Positions 6,777 to 7,200 of a stretch of DNA of 7,200 nucleotides are shown one piece after another. The stretch spans positions 1 to 7,200 of the forward strand of contig CAZVFD010000044.1 in NCBI GenBank assembly GCA_964625465.1, given 5' to 3'. This stretch comes from CAZLFQ01 sp964625465. Its GTDB lineage: Bacteria; Pseudomonadota; Alphaproteobacteria; Rickettsiales; Midichloriaceae. How positions within the stretch are numbered: position 1 is the first letter of the stretch; each line of letters begins with the position of its first letter. The notes under the pieces are model-generated. The model was not told the origin of the DNA, did no database searches, and worked only from the letters and a program-made list of their open reading frames with translations. Made by a program: the position numbers and the translations under genes.

Positions 6777-6803
6777 CTAGATTCCCACTTTCGTGGGAAT
6801 GAC
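6777..6803 (-). repeat. Palindromic unit 2, inverted relative to unit 1
   Basis: Perfect 8-bp stem ATTCCCAC (6781-6788) / GTGGGAAT (6793-6800) with TTTC loop, which is GAAA on the minus strand. On that strand it reads GTCAT-stem-ATCTAG. Relative to unit 1 three stem positions differ and each is compensated on the other arm. Confidence 0.85.
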
Positions 6804-6878
6804 AAAAATATTTAAGAAGTTAGTGCAGGGGATTTTCTCTATATTCTTGTGTTGCACTTGTTTTAGTATCTAGAAGAA

Positions 6879-6906
6879 GCAGATCCCGAACTAAATTCGG
6901 GATGAC
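6879..6906 (-). repeat. Palindromic unit 3
   Basis: Perfect 8-bp stem ATCCCGAA (6883-6890) / TTCGGGAT (6896-6903) with a 5-nt loop, followed by GAC. On the minus strand it reads GTCAT-stem-ATCTGC. Its GTCAT end faces that of unit 4 across about 15 nt. Confidence 0.8.
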
Positions 6907-6921
6907 CATTTTTCCCTTTCT

Positions 6922-6949
6922 GTCATGCTGAACTTGGTTCAGCATCTAG
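6922..6949 (+). repeat. Palindromic unit 4 (GTCATGCTGAAC type)
   Basis: Perfect 9-bp stem ATGCTGAAC (6925-6933) / GTTCAGCAT (6937-6945) with a 3-nt loop, preceded by GTC and followed by CTAG. The stem sequence is unrelated to units 1-3 but the GTCAT and ATCTAG ends are shared, so it belongs to the same structural class. Confidence 0.8.
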
Positions 6950-6998
6950 CTAAGAAATGGTTTCTTTGCAAAGTAAGATTAAATTTAAACTAAAACAC

Positions 6999-7200
6999 CT
7001 AATTCTTAAATCTGTTTCCCAAGTTCATTACTTTACTTATAATTTTAGCGACGGCTTCATAGTGCTCAACGTGTATGAAATCTTCAAGATCTACAGATTC
7101 ATATAAAGATCTTGCTAGCAATTTATTTTCGACCAGTGGAACTTTGTGTTTTTTAGCAGTTTCACGAATGTGTAGCGCTGGCGAGAACTTTCCTAGCCCC
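6999..7200 (-). CDS. flhB: FlhB C-terminal cytoplasmic domain (partial), flagellar export switch
   Basis: Reading from the window edge on the minus strand gives 66 codons to a TAG at 7001-6999. The fragment begins GLGKFSPALHIRETAKKHKV and continues PLVENKLLARSLYESVDLED, the conserved post-cleavage part of the FlhB/YscU family (IRE-x-A, then P-(I/L)-V-E-N, then LAR-x-LY). FlhB is an inner-membrane component of the flagellar type III export gate that cleaves itself at NPTH and switches substrate class. That site and the membrane helices lie outside the window. The sequence ends soon after the family core, so no long C-terminal extension is present. A non-flagellar SctU homologue is possible, but LARSLY and the short end favour FlhB. 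Confidence 0.88.
   Translation of the reverse strand, partial: GLGKFSPALHIRETAKKHKVPLVENKLLARSLYESVDLEDFIHVEHYEAVAKIISKVMNLGNRFKN

Larger units (their letters stand above)
6738..6803. terminator. Likely bidirectional terminator between convergent genes
   Basis: Units 1 and 2 form a large imperfect palindrome centred on TTTTTAAAAA (6767-6776). Plus-strand transcripts meet the unit 1 hairpin and, 6 nt after its stem, five Ts. Minus-strand transcripts meet the unit 2 hairpin and, 4 nt later, five Ts. The position between two converging gene ends fits terminator use. The U-tracts are short and offset, so efficiency is uncertain. Unit 3 (6883-6903) followed by T5 at 6909-6913 could serve as a backup on the plus strand. 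Confidence 0.5.
6670..6998. other. Convergent intergenic region with palindrome cluster
   Basis: 329 nt between the end of the unknown plus-strand gene and the end of flhB on the minus strand, with no credible open frame. Positions 6738-6949 hold four palindromic units, listed separately. The stretches 6670-6737 and 6950-6998 show only weak AT-rich symmetry (TATAAA near 6678 against TTTATA near 6721; AAGAAA/TTTCTT at 6952-6966). The stretch 6804-6878 has a 6-bp inverted AGTGCA/TGCACT pair at 6822-6827 and 6853-6858, of doubtful meaning. Confidence 0.8.

Noticed and set aside
6738..6949. Possible CRISPR array
   Set aside because: The four palindromes differ in stem sequence, orientation and spacing; there are no identical direct repeats with uniform spacers.

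Overview
The window is AT-rich bacterial DNA. Its gene content points to an alphaproteobacterium, most likely a member of the Rickettsiales or a similar host-associated lineage. The reasons are a stand-alone cytochrome c1 with a cleavable signal peptide, low-GC coding sequence with many K/I/N codons, and intergenic palindromes of the GTCAT-stem-ATCTAG type that are common in such genomes. Pilus/secretion genes plus a flagellar export gene would fit a flagellated, appendage-bearing member (Midichloriaceae-like, for example) better than classical Rickettsia. This placement is inference from family resemblance, not a phylogeny.

Layout. Positions 1-81 (minus) hold the first 27 codons of an unrecognised gene with its own TATAAT box and a dyad over the start. 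Positions 166-3265 (minus) are a two-gene operon, pilB then pilC with a 20-nt overlap, encoding the assembly ATPase and inner-membrane platform protein of a type IV pilus or type II secretion machine. The roughly 165-nt intergenic region 3266-3430 is divergent. On the plus strand follow petC (cytochrome c1, 3431-4192) and, 6 nt later, ubiB (4199-5599), linking the bc1 complex with ubiquinone biosynthesis. Next comes a gene of unknown function (start about 5660) interrupted by a 10-N assembly gap (6339-6348) and resumed in another frame to 6669. It encodes a helical, charged protein with Ser/Thr-rich linkers and an apparent internal duplication. The convergent spacer 6670-6998 carries four palindromic units arranged as two inverted pairs. 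The window ends in the C-terminal 66 codons of flhB (6999-7200, minus), the flagellar export switch protein.

How it fits together. pilB/pilC and flhB are two envelope machines (pilus or secretion, and flagellum). petC/ubiB serve the ubiquinone-dependent respiratory chain. The unknown gene has a typical architecture for a lineage-specific surface, secreted or cytoplasmic scaffold protein, but nothing in the sequence fixes its job. I see no CRISPR array, tRNA, rRNA, transposase or obvious new defence system. The least explained pieces are the duplicated-module protein across the gap and the covarying palindrome cluster.
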